Shown in pieces: positions 43,561-52,792 of a stretch of 64,000 nucleotides of DNA. Position 1 is the first letter of the stretch; the number at the start of each line of letters is the position of its first letter. The notes under the pieces are model-generated. The model had not been told where the DNA came from and made no database searches. It worked only from the letters and a program-made list of their open reading frames with translations. The position numbers and the translations under genes were made by a program. The DNA comes from Devosia enhydra. Lineage in GTDB: Bacteria > Pseudomonadota > Alphaproteobacteria > Rhizobiales > Devosiaceae. Location: NCBI RefSeq assembly GCF_900119845.1, contig NZ_FPKU01000003.1:220145-284144 (forward strand), read 5' to 3'.

Positions 43561-43766
43561 CTACGCTTTACAACTCACTCGAACGCAACCAGCGCGGCAG
43601 TCACTCAAATGCCGCACACCGGGATCATCGGACATTAGGGTTAGCACTGGGTAAAGACCGGCAATCGGGCGGGCGAAGGGTGCAGCTGTGGTTAATTGCG
43701 GGCAGAGAGGGCGTGATTTCGAGGCGGTAGGCCGTTGCCCGCTCCCCGGGCGCCGCGACAGCCGGC

Positions 43767-46049
43767 TCAGCCTTTAGCGGCCTGGGCCAGCGCCAAACGG
43801 GCCACCGGGATCCGGTAGGGCGAGCAACTGACATAATCGACGCCAAGCCCGGCGAAAAAGCGCAGCGATTCCGGATCGCCGGCATGCTCGCCGCAGATGC
43901 CGATCTTGAGGTTCGGGTTTCCCGCCCGTCCGCGTGCGATCGCCATGGCGATGAGTTCCCCTACCCCGGCCTGGTCGAGGGTGACGAACGGGTCGCGGTC
44001 GTAAAGCCCCTTGCGCTGATAGGCGGCAAGAAAGGCCGGCGCATCGTCCCTCGAGATGCCGAAGGTGGTCTGGGTCAGGTCGTTGGTGCCAAACGAGAAG
44101 AAATCCACCGACGGGGCAATGGCCTCGGCACGCAGCGCGGCGCGGGGCAATTCGATCATCGTGCCGAACGAGAAGCGCTGGCGCGCTTCTGGCGGCAGGT
44201 TGGCAGCATCCACGATGGCCATCACGCGATCGCGGATCCAGACCACCTCACGCGCCGTCGACACGAAGGGCACCATGACCTCGAGCGTAATCGGTTCGCT
44301 CTGGCGGGCCGACGCCTGGCGCAGGCCGGCCATCAGCGCCTGCACCTGCATTTCGAGGATTTCGGGATAGGTGATGGCCAGCCGCACGCCGCGATGCCCC
44401 AGCATGGGGTTGATCTCGGCGATGCGGTCGAGCCGCAGGCGCAGGGCCCGCACGCCAAGCCCGAGCGACTGCGCCGTCTCCTCGATATCCTCGTCGGTGC
44501 GGGGCAGGAATTCATGCAGCGGCGGATCGAAGAGGCGGACGGTGACGGGCCGCCCGGCCATCGTGGAAAAAATGGCCGCATAATCGCCGGTCTGGAAATC
44601 GACGAGACCGGTCAGCGCCTCGGCCCGGTCCGATTCATCCTCCGAGAGGATCATGCGGCGCAGCGCCACCATGCGATCGCGCGAAAAGAACATGTGCTCG
44701 GACCGCGCTAGCCCGATGCCCTCGGCCCCGAAGGAGAGCGCGGTGCGGGCCGATTCCACCGTCTCGACATTCGTGCGCACTGCGATGCGCCGGTCGGCAT
44801 CGGACCAGCCCAGGAGCCGGCCGATGGCGCCCCCGATATGGGGCTGGCTCAGCGGCAGGCTGCCCAGATAGACCTGGCCGTCGCTGCCATCGATGGTGAG
44901 CATGTCACCCTGGCGGAACTCGCGATCCCCGATCCGGCACAACATCTCGCCCAGATTGACGCTCAGCGTCCGCACGCCGGCAACGCAGGGCTTGCCGGTG
45001 ATGCGTGCGACCACCGCAGCATGGCTGGTCATGCCGCCGCGCGCGGTCAGAATGCCGGTAGCCGCCTTCATGCCGTCAATGTCGGTGGGGCCGGTTTCGG
45101 TGACGACGAGGATGCAGTGGCGCCCCCGGGCCCTCAGACGCGCCGCATCCTCGGAGGTGAAGACGATGACCCCGCTGGCTGCGCCCGGCGAGACGCCGAG
45201 CCCGGAGGCAATGACCAGTCCCCCCTGCTCGGAGGCGATGCGGGGATGCAGCAATTGGGCGAGGCGCGCCGGATCGATGGCCTCGACCGCCTGGCGCTCG
45301 GTCCAGTCGCCCCGCGTCACCCGATCGACGGCCGCCTCGAGTTCGGCAGCCGGGGCCGGCTCGACCGGTCGCAGCGACACGATGGTGACCGATCTGCCGT
45401 CGCTGGCCACGAGGCACCCCATATGACGGCCGAAGGCGCGATCGAGCCGCTGCGCCAGAACAGCGCTGTCCGCCGGCAGGGAGGGCAGCGGATTGCGACC
45501 ATCGGGCGCGGGACCCATCCGCCCCGTCTGCGCATGACGCGTGAGGAACCGCCCGATCATTTCCGGGATGAAGGCCTGCACGATGACGATCTGCCGCTCA
45601 GCCTCGGCATCGGGCCCGCCCATCAGCGCGAGCGACGCATAGGAGGCGAAGGCCTCCTCGATGGCGCGCCCGAAGGGCAGCGACGGATCGACGGCGGCGC
45701 GGGGCCTTGCCGGTGCAGCCAGCCCGATTTCAGCCGGCATCAAGCCCGGGGCATGGCGACGCGCCGACGTGCGCACCACGAGATCGGGCGTACGCCCATC
45801 CTGCCCCACGAGGCGAAAGAGCGTTGCAACCCAATGGGTCCGGAGCCGCGATTCGGCGAGCTTGCCGGTGCCCTTGAGTTCTTCCCATGCGGCGCGCGAA
45901 ATACAGATCGTGGGGGCGACAGGCAGACCGGCCTCGAGCGCCATGCGCAGCCACAGAGCCTTGCCGGCCAGCAGTTCGCGCTGTCGGGCCGAAAGCACGG
46001 CCTGCCCATAAGCCGGTGCGACGGCGAAGATTTCCTGGGCCAGGCTCAA
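43767..46049 (-). CDS. PEP-utilising, pyruvate phosphate dikinase-like protein with shortened N-terminal domain
   Basis: A 760-aa protein. The central phosphohistidine domain (TARGGMTSHAAVVAR, His343) and the C-terminal PEP/pyruvate barrel (EGIGLARSEHMFF, LPRTDEDI, SFGTNDLTQTTFGISRDDA, catalytic Cys719 in ICGEHAGDP) are intact. The N-terminal ATP-binding part is small and altered: the canonical SVRSGARASMPGMM reads VVRTSARRHAPGLM, and about 112 residues are missing ahead of His343 (Clostridium PPDK: His455, Cys831, 874 aa, from memory). It may not bind ATP in the usual way. It is not the standard PPDK; a role with a separate nucleotide-binding partner, or a regulatory role, is possible. No partner gene is adjacent. 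Confidence 0.83.
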   Translation of the reverse strand: MSLAQEIFAVAPAYGQAVLSARQRELLAGKALWLRMALEAGLPVAPTICISRAAWEELKGTGKLAESRLRTHWVATLFRLVGQDGRTPDLVVRTSARRHAPGLMPAEIGLAAPARPRAAVDPSLPFGRAIEEAFASYASLALMGGPDAEAERQIVIVQAFIPEMIGRFLTRHAQTGRMGPAPDGRNPLPSLPADSAVLAQRLDRAFGRHMGCLVASDGRSVTIVSLRPVEPAPAAELEAAVDRVTRGDWTERQAVEAIDPARLAQLLHPRIASEQGGLVIASGLGVSPGAASGVIVFTSEDAARLRARGRHCILVVTETGPTDIDGMKAATGILTARGGMTSHAAVVARITGKPCVAGVRTLSVNLGEMLCRIGDREFRQGDMLTIDGSDGQVYLGSLPLSQPHIGGAIGRLLGWSDADRRIAVRTNVETVESARTALSFGAEGIGLARSEHMFFSRDRMVALRRMILSEDESDRAEALTGLVDFQTGDYAAIFSTMAGRPVTVRLFDPPLHEFLPRTDEDIEETAQSLGLGVRALRLRLDRIAEINPMLGHRGVRLAITYPEILEMQVQALMAGLRQASARQSEPITLEVMVPFVSTAREVVWIRDRVMAIVDAANLPPEARQRFSFGTMIELPRAALRAEAIAPSVDFFSFGTNDLTQTTFGISRDDAPAFLAAYQRKGLYDRDPFVTLDQAGVGELIAMAIARGRAGNPNLKIGICGEHAGDPESLRFFAGLGVDYVSCSPYRIPVARLALAQAAKG

Positions 46050-46150
46050 AGACGTGTCCTCGCGGGGCGCGATGGGCCCATATTGCCTTCGGGGGCGTGC
46101 CGCCGCAACAGCACTTGACTCGGCAGGGCCGAGAAAGCATCTGATCTCGT

Positions 46151-47122
46151 ATGGAAAAACGGCCGCAACTTGACATCACGCTGTGTGCCCCGCGCGGCTT
46201 CTGCGCCGGGGTGGATCGCGCCATCCAGATCGTGGAGCTGGCGCTCGAGAAATACGGCGCGCCGGTCTATGTGCGCCACGCCATCGTGCACAACAAATAT
46301 GTCGTCGATGGCCTCAAGGCCAAGGGCGCCGTGTTCGTCGAGGAACTCGACGAGATCCCCGATACCGGCAAGCCGGTGGTGTTTTCCGCGCACGGCGTGC
46401 CCAAGAGCGTGCCCGCCGATGCGCGGCAGCGCGAGATGTTCTTTCTCGATGCCACCTGCCCGCTGGTCTCGAAGGTGCATGTGGAAGCCCAGCGCCATTT
46501 CGAGGCGGGGCACGAGATCGTGCTCATCGGCCATGCCGGCCATCCCGAAGTCATTGGCACCATGGGGCAACTGCCCGATGGCGCCATCAGCCTCATCGAG
46601 GACGCGGCCGACGCAGAGGCGTTCATGCCGCGCGACCCGGCAAACCTCGCCTTCGTGACCCAGACCACCCTCTCGGTGGATGATACCGCCGAGATCGTGG
46701 GCATCCTGCAGCGGCGCTTTCCCTCGATCACGAGCCCGCACAAGGAAGACATCTGCTACGCCACCACCAACCGGCAGGAAGCGGTGAAGGCCGTGGCGCC
46801 TGAAGTGGATGCGATGGTGGTTGTGGGTTCCCCGACCTCCTCGAACTCTGTTCGGCTCGTGGAAGTGGCCCGCCGCGCCGGCTGCTCGCGCGCCTTTCTC
46901 GTCGACCGGGCCGACCAGATCGACTGGAGCCAGTTCACTGGTATCCGGCGCCTCGGGGTCACCGCCGGTGCTTCGGCGCCCGAAAAGCTCGTGGACGAGG
47001 TGATCGAAGCCTTTGCCCAGCGCTATGAGATCACCGTGGGCACCAAGGTGACAGCGCGCGAGACGATCGCCTTCAACATCCCCCGCGTCTTGCGCGACAT
47101 GGAAGTTTCAGCCGGTCGATGA
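46151..47122 (+). CDS. ispH: 4-hydroxy-3-methylbut-2-enyl diphosphate reductase
   Basis: Final step of the MEP isoprenoid pathway (323 aa); a [4Fe-4S] enzyme. Cluster cysteines are seen in [12 protein letters not shown] (Cys18), [11 protein letters not shown] and [11 protein letters not shown]-adjacent segments, with [11 protein letters not shown] holding the third. TASTPEWL-like [16 protein letters not shown] closes the core. A TTGACT at 46115 could be the -35. It is followed after 46 bases by rnhA; in many Rhizobiales I recall thrB in between, absent here. ispE (53957-54838) and a polyprenyl synthase are also in the window. Confidence 0.97.
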   Translation: MEKRPQLDITLCAPRGFCAGVDRAIQIVELALEKYGAPVYVRHAIVHNKYVVDGLKAKGAVFVEELDEIPDTGKPVVFSAHGVPKSVPADARQREMFFLDATCPLVSKVHVEAQRHFEAGHEIVLIGHAGHPEVIGTMGQLPDGAISLIEDAADAEAFMPRDPANLAFVTQTTLSVDDTAEIVGILQRRFPSITSPHKEDICYATTNRQEAVKAVAPEVDAMVVVGSPTSSNSVRLVEVARRAGCSRAFLVDRADQIDWSQFTGIRRLGVTAGASAPEKLVDEVIEAFAQRYEITVGTKVTARETIAFNIPRVLRDMEVSAGR

Positions 47123-47168
47123 GGGGTTTGCTCGATACGGGCCGGCTGCCCCGCGTGGATGCGCGGAT

Positions 47169-47612
47169 ATGACGGTCGTCATCCATACCGATGGCGCCTG
47201 CTCTGGCAATCCCGGTCCGGGCGGCTGGGGCGCCGTGCTCGCCCATGGCGAAACCATCAAGGAACTGAAGGGCGGCGAGGCTCACACCACCAATAACCGG
47301 ATGGAGCTGACCGCTGCCATCGAGGCGCTCAACGCGCTCAAGCGCCCCTGCAAGGTCGCCCTCCACACCGACAGCCAGTATGTAAAGAACGGGCTCACCA
47401 CCTGGATCAAGGGCTGGAAGCGCAATGGCTGGCGCACCGCCGACAAGAAGCCGGTCAAGAATGCCGAGCTCTGGCAGGCCCTTGACGAGGCCGTGTCGCG
47501 CCACGAGATCGTCTGGCACTGGGTCAAGGGCCACAATGGTGACGAGATGAACGAGCGCGCCGATCAGCTGGCCAATGAAGGCATGGCGCCGTTCAAGCAG
47601 AAGCGCAGCTGA
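47169..47612 (+). CDS. rnhA: ribonuclease HI
   Basis: Degrades RNA in RNA:DNA hybrids (147 aa, standard length). Catalytic acidic residues: Asp8 ([16 protein letters not shown]), Glu46 ([10 protein letters not shown]), Asp68 (LHTDSQYV) and the Asp in [11 protein letters not shown]; the basic handle region WKRNGW is also present. The ATG at 47169 gives the family-standard start. It overlaps nothing and ends six bases before the convergent DUF808 gene. Confidence 0.97.
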   Translation: MTVVIHTDGACSGNPGPGGWGAVLAHGETIKELKGGEAHTTNNRMELTAAIEALNALKRPCKVALHTDSQYVKNGLTTWIKGWKRNGWRTADKKPVKNAELWQALDEAVSRHEIVWHWVKGHNGDEMNERADQLANEGMAPFKQKRS

Positions 47613-47618
47613 CCTCGC

Positions 47619-48608
47619 TTACGTGGTCTTCTTCCGCTTGGGGAGCAGATGCTTTGCTGCCCGCAGCAGCGGGGCGATGACGTGCTCGGCGATGGGGATC
47701 AGCAGCGCGCCGAGCGCGATACCGACGACGCCAGACAGCACCGCCATCGTCAGCCAGTGCAAAAGCCCCTCGATGGCCGGCACGGATGCCGACACGGCGT
47801 GGGCGATGTCCTCGAAGAGATGCTCGGGGCCGGAGAGGCCGAACGCTGCGAGCCCGTGCAGCACGATGCCGCCGCCCACCCAGATCATCGCGGCCGTGCC
47901 GACGACGCCGAGGCCGGTCATGAAGCCAGGCATGGCGCGGACGAGCCATTTGCCGAAACCGCGCCCGAAGCCGGTGCGGCCCTTGCGGGCGAGCAACACC
48001 CCGAAATCATCGGCCTTGAGGATCAGCGCAACGGCACCATAGACGGCAAAGGTGATGGCCACGGCCACCATCGCCAGCACGGCAGCGCGCATCACGAGAT
48101 CGCCCTCGGGAATTTCCGCAAGGGCGATCGTCATGATCTCGGCTGACAGGATGAAATCGGTCTTGATGGCGCCAGCAACACGCGTGTCTTCCACCGTCTT
48201 GGGATCGAGCGCGACGGGCTCGAGCTTGGCCTCGTGCCCTTCGGCATCATGCGGCCTCAAGGCGTGGAAGACCTTTTCGGCACCCTCGTAACAGAGATAA
48301 AGCCCACCCAGCATCAGCAGCGGCGTGATGATGCCGGGCAGGAAAACGCTCAGCAGCAGCGCGGCGGGAAGCAGCAGCACCAGCTTGTTGAACAGCGAGC
48401 CCCGCGCAATGCGCCAGACGATGGGCAATTCCCGGTCGGAGGCGAAGCCATCGACATAGCGCGGGGTGACCGCGGCGTCGTCGATCACGGCCCCGGCAGC
48501 CTTCATGCCGGCCTTGGCCGCCTGCCCCGCCACATCGTCTATGGATGCTGCCGCGACCTTTGCGAGGCCGGCCACGTCGTCGAGCAGTGCGAGCAGTCCA
48601 ACGCTCAT
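47619..48608 (-). CDS. DUF808 (YedI) family inner-membrane protein
   Basis: A 329-aa polytopic protein of unknown function. The family N-terminus is typical: GLLALLDDVAGLAKVAAASIDDVAGQ, here residues about 4-29. KAAGAVIDDAAVTPRYV and LPIVWRIARGSL follow, then about seven transmembrane segments and the motif PALLMLGGLYLCYEG-like LLMLGGLYLCYEGAEK. The tail is basic (LLPKRKKTT). It stands alone between convergent rnhA and the glyS operon. Neighbours give no hint of its role. Confidence 0.92.
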   Translation of the reverse strand: MSVGLLALLDDVAGLAKVAAASIDDVAGQAAKAGMKAAGAVIDDAAVTPRYVDGFASDRELPIVWRIARGSLFNKLVLLLPAALLLSVFLPGIITPLLMLGGLYLCYEGAEKVFHALRPHDAEGHEAKLEPVALDPKTVEDTRVAGAIKTDFILSAEIMTIALAEIPEGDLVMRAAVLAMVAVAITFAVYGAVALILKADDFGVLLARKGRTGFGRGFGKWLVRAMPGFMTGLGVVGTAAMIWVGGGIVLHGLAAFGLSGPEHLFEDIAHAVSASVPAIEGLLHWLTMAVLSGVVGIALGALLIPIAEHVIAPLLRAAKHLLPKRKKTT

Positions 48609-48690
48609 GGCCGTAAGGCCTCCAGATGATCAAGGGGTGCGCTCCGCCGGATTGGCGGCGCGAACCCCAGCAACGCGTCAGCTGCCCGAT

Positions 48691-50715
48691 CTATCCGGCA
48701 ACCTTGGAAAAATCTGCGACCATCCGCATGGTATCGCGCAGCCGCGCCAGAAGGTTGAGCCGGTTCTCGCGCACGGCCGGGTCGGCATCGTTGACGAGCA
48801 CGGCCTCGAAGAACGCATCGACGGGGCGCCTCAGCGTCGCGAGTGCCGAAACGGCGGCGGCATAATCATCGGCCGCAACCCGATCCGACACCGTCTCGGC
48901 GCCGGCATGCACCGCGTCGGCGAGCGCCGATTCCTCGGGCATGCGTAGCAATGCCGGCTCGATCAGACCCGGATAGCTCCTGCCATCCTTCTTTTCCTCG
49001 GCGGCGAGAATGTTGGCGGCGCGGCGATAACCGGCCAAGAGGTTGGCGCCGTCATCGGAGGCCAGCATGCCCGACAGCGCTTCGACGCGGCGGGTGATTT
49101 CGAGGATGTCGTTGCTGTCTGCGGTGATCACCGCATCGACGAGGTCGTGCCGGGCCCCGGCATCGCGCAGCGTGACCTTGAGCCGATCGTGGAAGAAGGC
49201 CAGCAGGTCCGGCTCGACGGCGAGCGGCAGCCGCAAGGCATTCTCGGAAACGATGCGGATAACGCCCAGCGCCGCGCGGCGCAGCGCGAAGGGATCGCGC
49301 GATCCGGTCGGCTTTTCGTTGATCGACCAGAAGCCCGTCAGGAGGTCGAGCTTGTCGGCCAGCGCCACGGCGATGGCTACCTTGTCGGTGGGCACGCGAT
49401 CGGTGGGGCCCAGCGGCTTGTAGTGATCTTCGACGGCCGTGGCCACGGAGGAATGCTCGCCCTGGGCCGTGGCGTAATAACGGCCCATCAGCCCCTGCAA
49501 TTCTGGGAATTCACCCACCATGCCGGTCATCAGATCGGCCTTGGCGAGCCGCGCCGCACGCGCAACGCGTTCGGGATCGGCACCCACCTGCGGGGCGAGC
49601 GCCACCGCCAGTTTCTCGATCCGGTCGACGCGCTCCATCTGGCTGCCGAGCCTGGCGTGGAACACCGAATCCGCGAGCTTGGGTAGGCCCGCCTCGAGGG
49701 GGGTCGCCAGATCATGCTCGTAGAAGAACTTTGCATCCGAGAGCCGCGCGCGGATGACGCGGGCATTGCCGGCGATGATCGCGTCGCCGCCATCCTCGGC
49801 TACAGTATTGGCGATGATGATGAAATTGGGCGCCAGCTTGCCATCGGGGCCGCGCAGGCAGAAGCATTTCTGGTTGGCGCGGATCGTTGCGATGATCACC
49901 TCTTCGGGCACCGAGAGGAAGGCGGGGTCGAACGACCCCATCATCACGACAGGCCATTCGACGAGCCCGGCGACCTCGTCGAGCAGCCCCTCGTCATGAA
50001 TGACGCTGAGCCCGCGCGCAAAGGCGAGATGGTCGGCCTCCGATCGGATGATGTCCTTGCGCCGATCGGCATCGAGCACGACATGGGCGCGTTCGAGCGC
50101 GGTCGAATAGTCATCGAAGCGCCGGACGCGGATGGCATCGGGCGATAGGAAGCGATGGCCGAACGTGGTCTGGCCGGATGCAAGACCATCGACGGAAAAC
50201 CGCACCACGACCGGTTCCTCGGTCTCGGGCCCGAAGGTCGCGGTGATGGCGCGCAGGGGCCGGACCCAGTTCATCCGGCCGGCGCCCCAGCGCATGGATT
50301 TCGGCCAGGGAAATTCGTTGATGATGCGGGGCAACGCCTCGGCCAAGATCACCTCGGCCGGCGCACCCGTCTTTGCGATGCGCGCGACATAGAACTCGCC
50401 CTTCTTGGGATCAGAGACGATCTCAGCGTCCTCGATCGAGGACAGCCCCGCGGCCTTCAGGAAGCCTTCGATCGCCTGGGCGGGGGCGCCGACGCGCGGC
50501 CCCTTGCGCTCCTCGCTGCTGTCGGGCGATCGGGCCGGGATGCCGGCAACCGTCAGCGCCAGCCGACGCGGCGTGGCAAAGGCACGGGCGCCTTCATAGA
50601 GAAGACCGGCATCGACCAGCGCGTTCGTCACGGCCTTCTTGAGATCTTCGGCGGCGCGGCGCTGGAAGCGGGCCGGAATCTCTTCGGAGAACAACTCGAG
50701 CAGAAGATCGGGCAT
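48691..50715 (-). CDS. glyS: glycyl-tRNA synthetase beta subunit
   Basis: The 674-aa beta subunit of the bacterial alpha2beta2 glycyl-tRNA synthetase, which carries the tRNA-binding and editing-like parts. Motifs: [15 protein letters not shown] at the N-terminus, [38 protein letters not shown] and the HD-like region; a C-terminal anticodon-binding (DALR-type) domain ends the protein. The alpha-subunit gene glyQ, which I recall upstream in related genomes, is not here; a small membrane-protein gene and sppA precede it instead. Confidence 0.96.
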   Translation of the reverse strand: MPDLLLELFSEEIPARFQRRAAEDLKKAVTNALVDAGLLYEGARAFATPRRLALTVAGIPARSPDSSEERKGPRVGAPAQAIEGFLKAAGLSSIEDAEIVSDPKKGEFYVARIAKTGAPAEVILAEALPRIINEFPWPKSMRWGAGRMNWVRPLRAITATFGPETEEPVVVRFSVDGLASGQTTFGHRFLSPDAIRVRRFDDYSTALERAHVVLDADRRKDIIRSEADHLAFARGLSVIHDEGLLDEVAGLVEWPVVMMGSFDPAFLSVPEEVIIATIRANQKCFCLRGPDGKLAPNFIIIANTVAEDGGDAIIAGNARVIRARLSDAKFFYEHDLATPLEAGLPKLADSVFHARLGSQMERVDRIEKLAVALAPQVGADPERVARAARLAKADLMTGMVGEFPELQGLMGRYYATAQGEHSSVATAVEDHYKPLGPTDRVPTDKVAIAVALADKLDLLTGFWSINEKPTGSRDPFALRRAALGVIRIVSENALRLPLAVEPDLLAFFHDRLKVTLRDAGARHDLVDAVITADSNDILEITRRVEALSGMLASDDGANLLAGYRRAANILAAEEKKDGRSYPGLIEPALLRMPEESALADAVHAGAETVSDRVAADDYAAAVSALATLRRPVDAFFEAVLVNDADPAVRENRLNLLARLRDTMRMVADFSKVAG

Positions 50716-50774
50716 GACGGAACCGGTGAGAACGAGGGCCGCGACTGCCTAGCAAGGGCTGGCGGCAAAGTCCA

Positions 50775-51023
50775 TCACGAGCGGTCGGCGTCGTCCCGTC
50801 CGCCGGGCCGGAACTTGCCGTCCTTGTCGCGCTTGAGATCGATCACGTCGGGCCGCTGCCGTTCGGCGAGGTCACGTTGGCGCTTCGCCAGATCCTGATC
50901 GCGCTGGGCCTTGTCGAGTTCGCGGAAGCGACCCGACCAGTCGCGCCAGATCCGCCTCAGCCCAAAATAGATGAGGCCCAGTATGAGGATAATGACGATG
51001 ACGCGGAACATCGAGCCGTTCAT
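50775..51023 (-). CDS. small single-span membrane protein with charged tail, 82 aa
   Basis: I do not recognise a named family. One transmembrane segment at about residues 5-24 (FRVIVIILILGLIYFGL) is followed by a strongly charged, probably helical tail with repeats of K/R, D/E and Q (KAQRDQDLAKRQRDLAERQR). Its ATG overlaps the TGA of the sppA-type gene (TGATG), so it is co-translated with it. It ends 59 bases before glyS. A structural or adaptor role at the membrane is possible. Confidence 0.75.
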   Translation of the reverse strand: MNGSMFRVIVIILILGLIYFGLRRIWRDWSGRFRELDKAQRDQDLAKRQRDLAERQRPDVIDLKRDKDGKFRPGGRDDADRS

Positions 51024-51865
51024 CAGAGGCCGAACCGGGCCCACAGGGCCTTGTCTTCAAGCGTGGTTCCAATGTCCTGCGCGAGCGTGGCGCCGATCCC
51101 GATGCGCGGCAGCCCGAAGAGCGGGCGCTTGGGCTCGATGATCTTGATGCGGGCGTCTTCGCCAAAGCGCCGACGCACTTCGGAGTGGAGGTCGCCCAAG
51201 GCATCGACGAGGCCCAGTCGCAGGCCTGAAACCCCGGTCCACCATTCGCCGGTGAAGAGTTCGGCATCGGGCGCGGTGAGCTTACCGCCCCGGCGCTCCT
51301 TCACGAAGTCTATGAAGACCTGATGGATTTCGGTTTCGACCTGCTTGATGCGGGCCACATCCTCCGGCTTTTCCGGCAGGAAGGGATCGAGCGTCGATTT
51401 GTTCGTGCCGGCCGTATGGACCCGACGGGTGATCCCAAGCTTTTCGATGGCCTCTACAAAGCCGAAGCCGGCGAAAATCACCCCGATCGACCCCACGATG
51501 GAGGAGGGATCAGCGATGATTTCATCCCCGGCCACGGCGATGAAATAGCCACCGGACGCCGCGGCATCCTCCACCAACACTATGACGCGCTTGGCTTTTT
51601 CCCGTGCGAGATCGCGGATGCGCTTGGCGATGAGCCGGGACTGGACGGGTGAACCGCCGGGGGAATTGACGACGATGACGACTGCCGGCGCCGCCTTCAT
51701 GCCGAAGGCACGGTCGAGCAGCGGGGCGACGCCGTTGATGTTGAGCCGGCCGGGCCGGGCTTCGGCGGCGATGACGCCATGCAGGCGGACCACCGGAATG
51801 ACCGGACCGTCCTTGCCGAGCCGGCGCCTGATCCAGCCCATGATTCCGCCGCTGCGCTCAGCCAT
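51023..51865 (-). CDS. S49 family signal peptide peptidase, SppA-like
   Basis: A 280-aa membrane-associated serine protease with a Ser-Lys dyad, cleaving residual signal peptides or membrane peptides. Ser104 (AAASGGYFIA) and Lys156 (TNKSTLD) are the candidate dyad, and GGSPVQS and GSIGVI are family motifs. It is the short form (one catalytic repeat), as in Bacillus SppA. The N-terminal region is amphipathic rather than a clear membrane span. ATG at 51865. Confidence 0.92.
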   Translation of the reverse strand: MAERSGGIMGWIRRRLGKDGPVIPVVRLHGVIAAEARPGRLNINGVAPLLDRAFGMKAAPAVVIVVNSPGGSPVQSRLIAKRIRDLAREKAKRVIVLVEDAAASGGYFIAVAGDEIIADPSSIVGSIGVIFAGFGFVEAIEKLGITRRVHTAGTNKSTLDPFLPEKPEDVARIKQVETEIHQVFIDFVKERRGGKLTAPDAELFTGEWWTGVSGLRLGLVDALGDLHSEVRRRFGEDARIKIIEPKRPLFGLPRIGIGATLAQDIGTTLEDKALWARFGL

Positions 51866-51922
51866 TTCAAGCCCTTGCCGGTCAAATCCCCGTCTTTTCT
51901 ATCTAGGGCGGCGCGGCCGGCT

Positions 51923-52702
51923 TTACCAGTGGAGCCGGTCCTGACCGCGGAAGATCGCTTCGAATTCGGGCGCAAAACCGCCATCCGGTCCGTGGAGGGC
52001 GCGGCTGGGCAGAAGCGTCAGGGGGGCCCGGGAGCCCTTGATGCCGCGCAGGAGGATGCGGCTCGCCTTCTCCCCCAGCCGCGGGGACAGGGGTAGTATG
52101 GTTATGGCACCAAACCGCTTTTCGAACCCCGCCAGAAGCGGGCCAAGGCGTTCGGCGGGCAGGATGAAGAGGATTTCGGCCCCCGGCCCCGCCAGCCCGG
52201 CGGCTGCCTTGACCCAGAGATCGAGCGCTTCGGCGGGCATGTGGCGGGCGATGCGGCGGGAATTGGCCGGTGCCAGGGTGCCTTCGGCTTCGGCGAAGAA
52301 GGGCGGGTTGGCGATGACGGCGTCATACCGGTCTGGGGCCAGTCCGGCGGCGATGCGGGCGGCCCCTGCCGCGAGAATATCGAGCGTAACCACCTCGGCC
52401 CGCTCGGCAAAGCCATTGGCGGCGACATTGGCGCGCGCAAGCTCGGCTGTTGCCGGATCAATCTCGACGAGCGTGGCGTGGCGCGCACCATGGGCGAGCG
52501 CAACAAGCGCAGCCGTGCCCACGCCCGCGCCGATATCGATGAAATCCTGTCGATTCTCGCTCAAACTCGTGCCCAAAAGCACGGAGTCGAGGCCCGCCCT
52601 GAAACCGTGTCTGGGCTGCGACAGATTCAACCTCCCACCCAAAAACGCGTCACGCGTTATCGAATGAGGTTTTACATCGGCGCCGGGGTGGTCTAGGGAC
52701 AT
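51923..52702 (-). CDS. tRNA1(Val)(adenine37-N6)-methyltransferase-like protein (TrmN6/methyltransferase small)
   Basis: A 259-aa Rossmann methyltransferase. The SAM-binding motif DIGAGVGTAALVALAHG lies near residue 50 and the catalytic NPPF in VIANPPFF near residue 120, the pattern of N6-adenine methyltransferases. The N-terminus (MSLDHPGADVKPHS) and the RHGFRAGLDSVLLG stretch resemble E. coli YfiC. I chose the ATG at 52702; the frame stays open to 53086 but runs through the promoter and start of the divergent prenyl synthase gene. Confidence 0.85.
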   Translation of the reverse strand: MSLDHPGADVKPHSITRDAFLGGRLNLSQPRHGFRAGLDSVLLGTSLSENRQDFIDIGAGVGTAALVALAHGARHATLVEIDPATAELARANVAANGFAERAEVVTLDILAAGAARIAAGLAPDRYDAVIANPPFFAEAEGTLAPANSRRIARHMPAEALDLWVKAAAGLAGPGAEILFILPAERLGPLLAGFEKRFGAITILPLSPRLGEKASRILLRGIKGSRAPLTLLPSRALHGPDGGFAPEFEAIFRGQDRLHW

Positions 52703-52792
52703 CGCAGCGTGGACCGGTTTGCCTGAGACGGGCACTATATGGCCGCGGACGCGGCGCTCAACCGGATTTGCCGGACGGCAAACGAGGATCCA

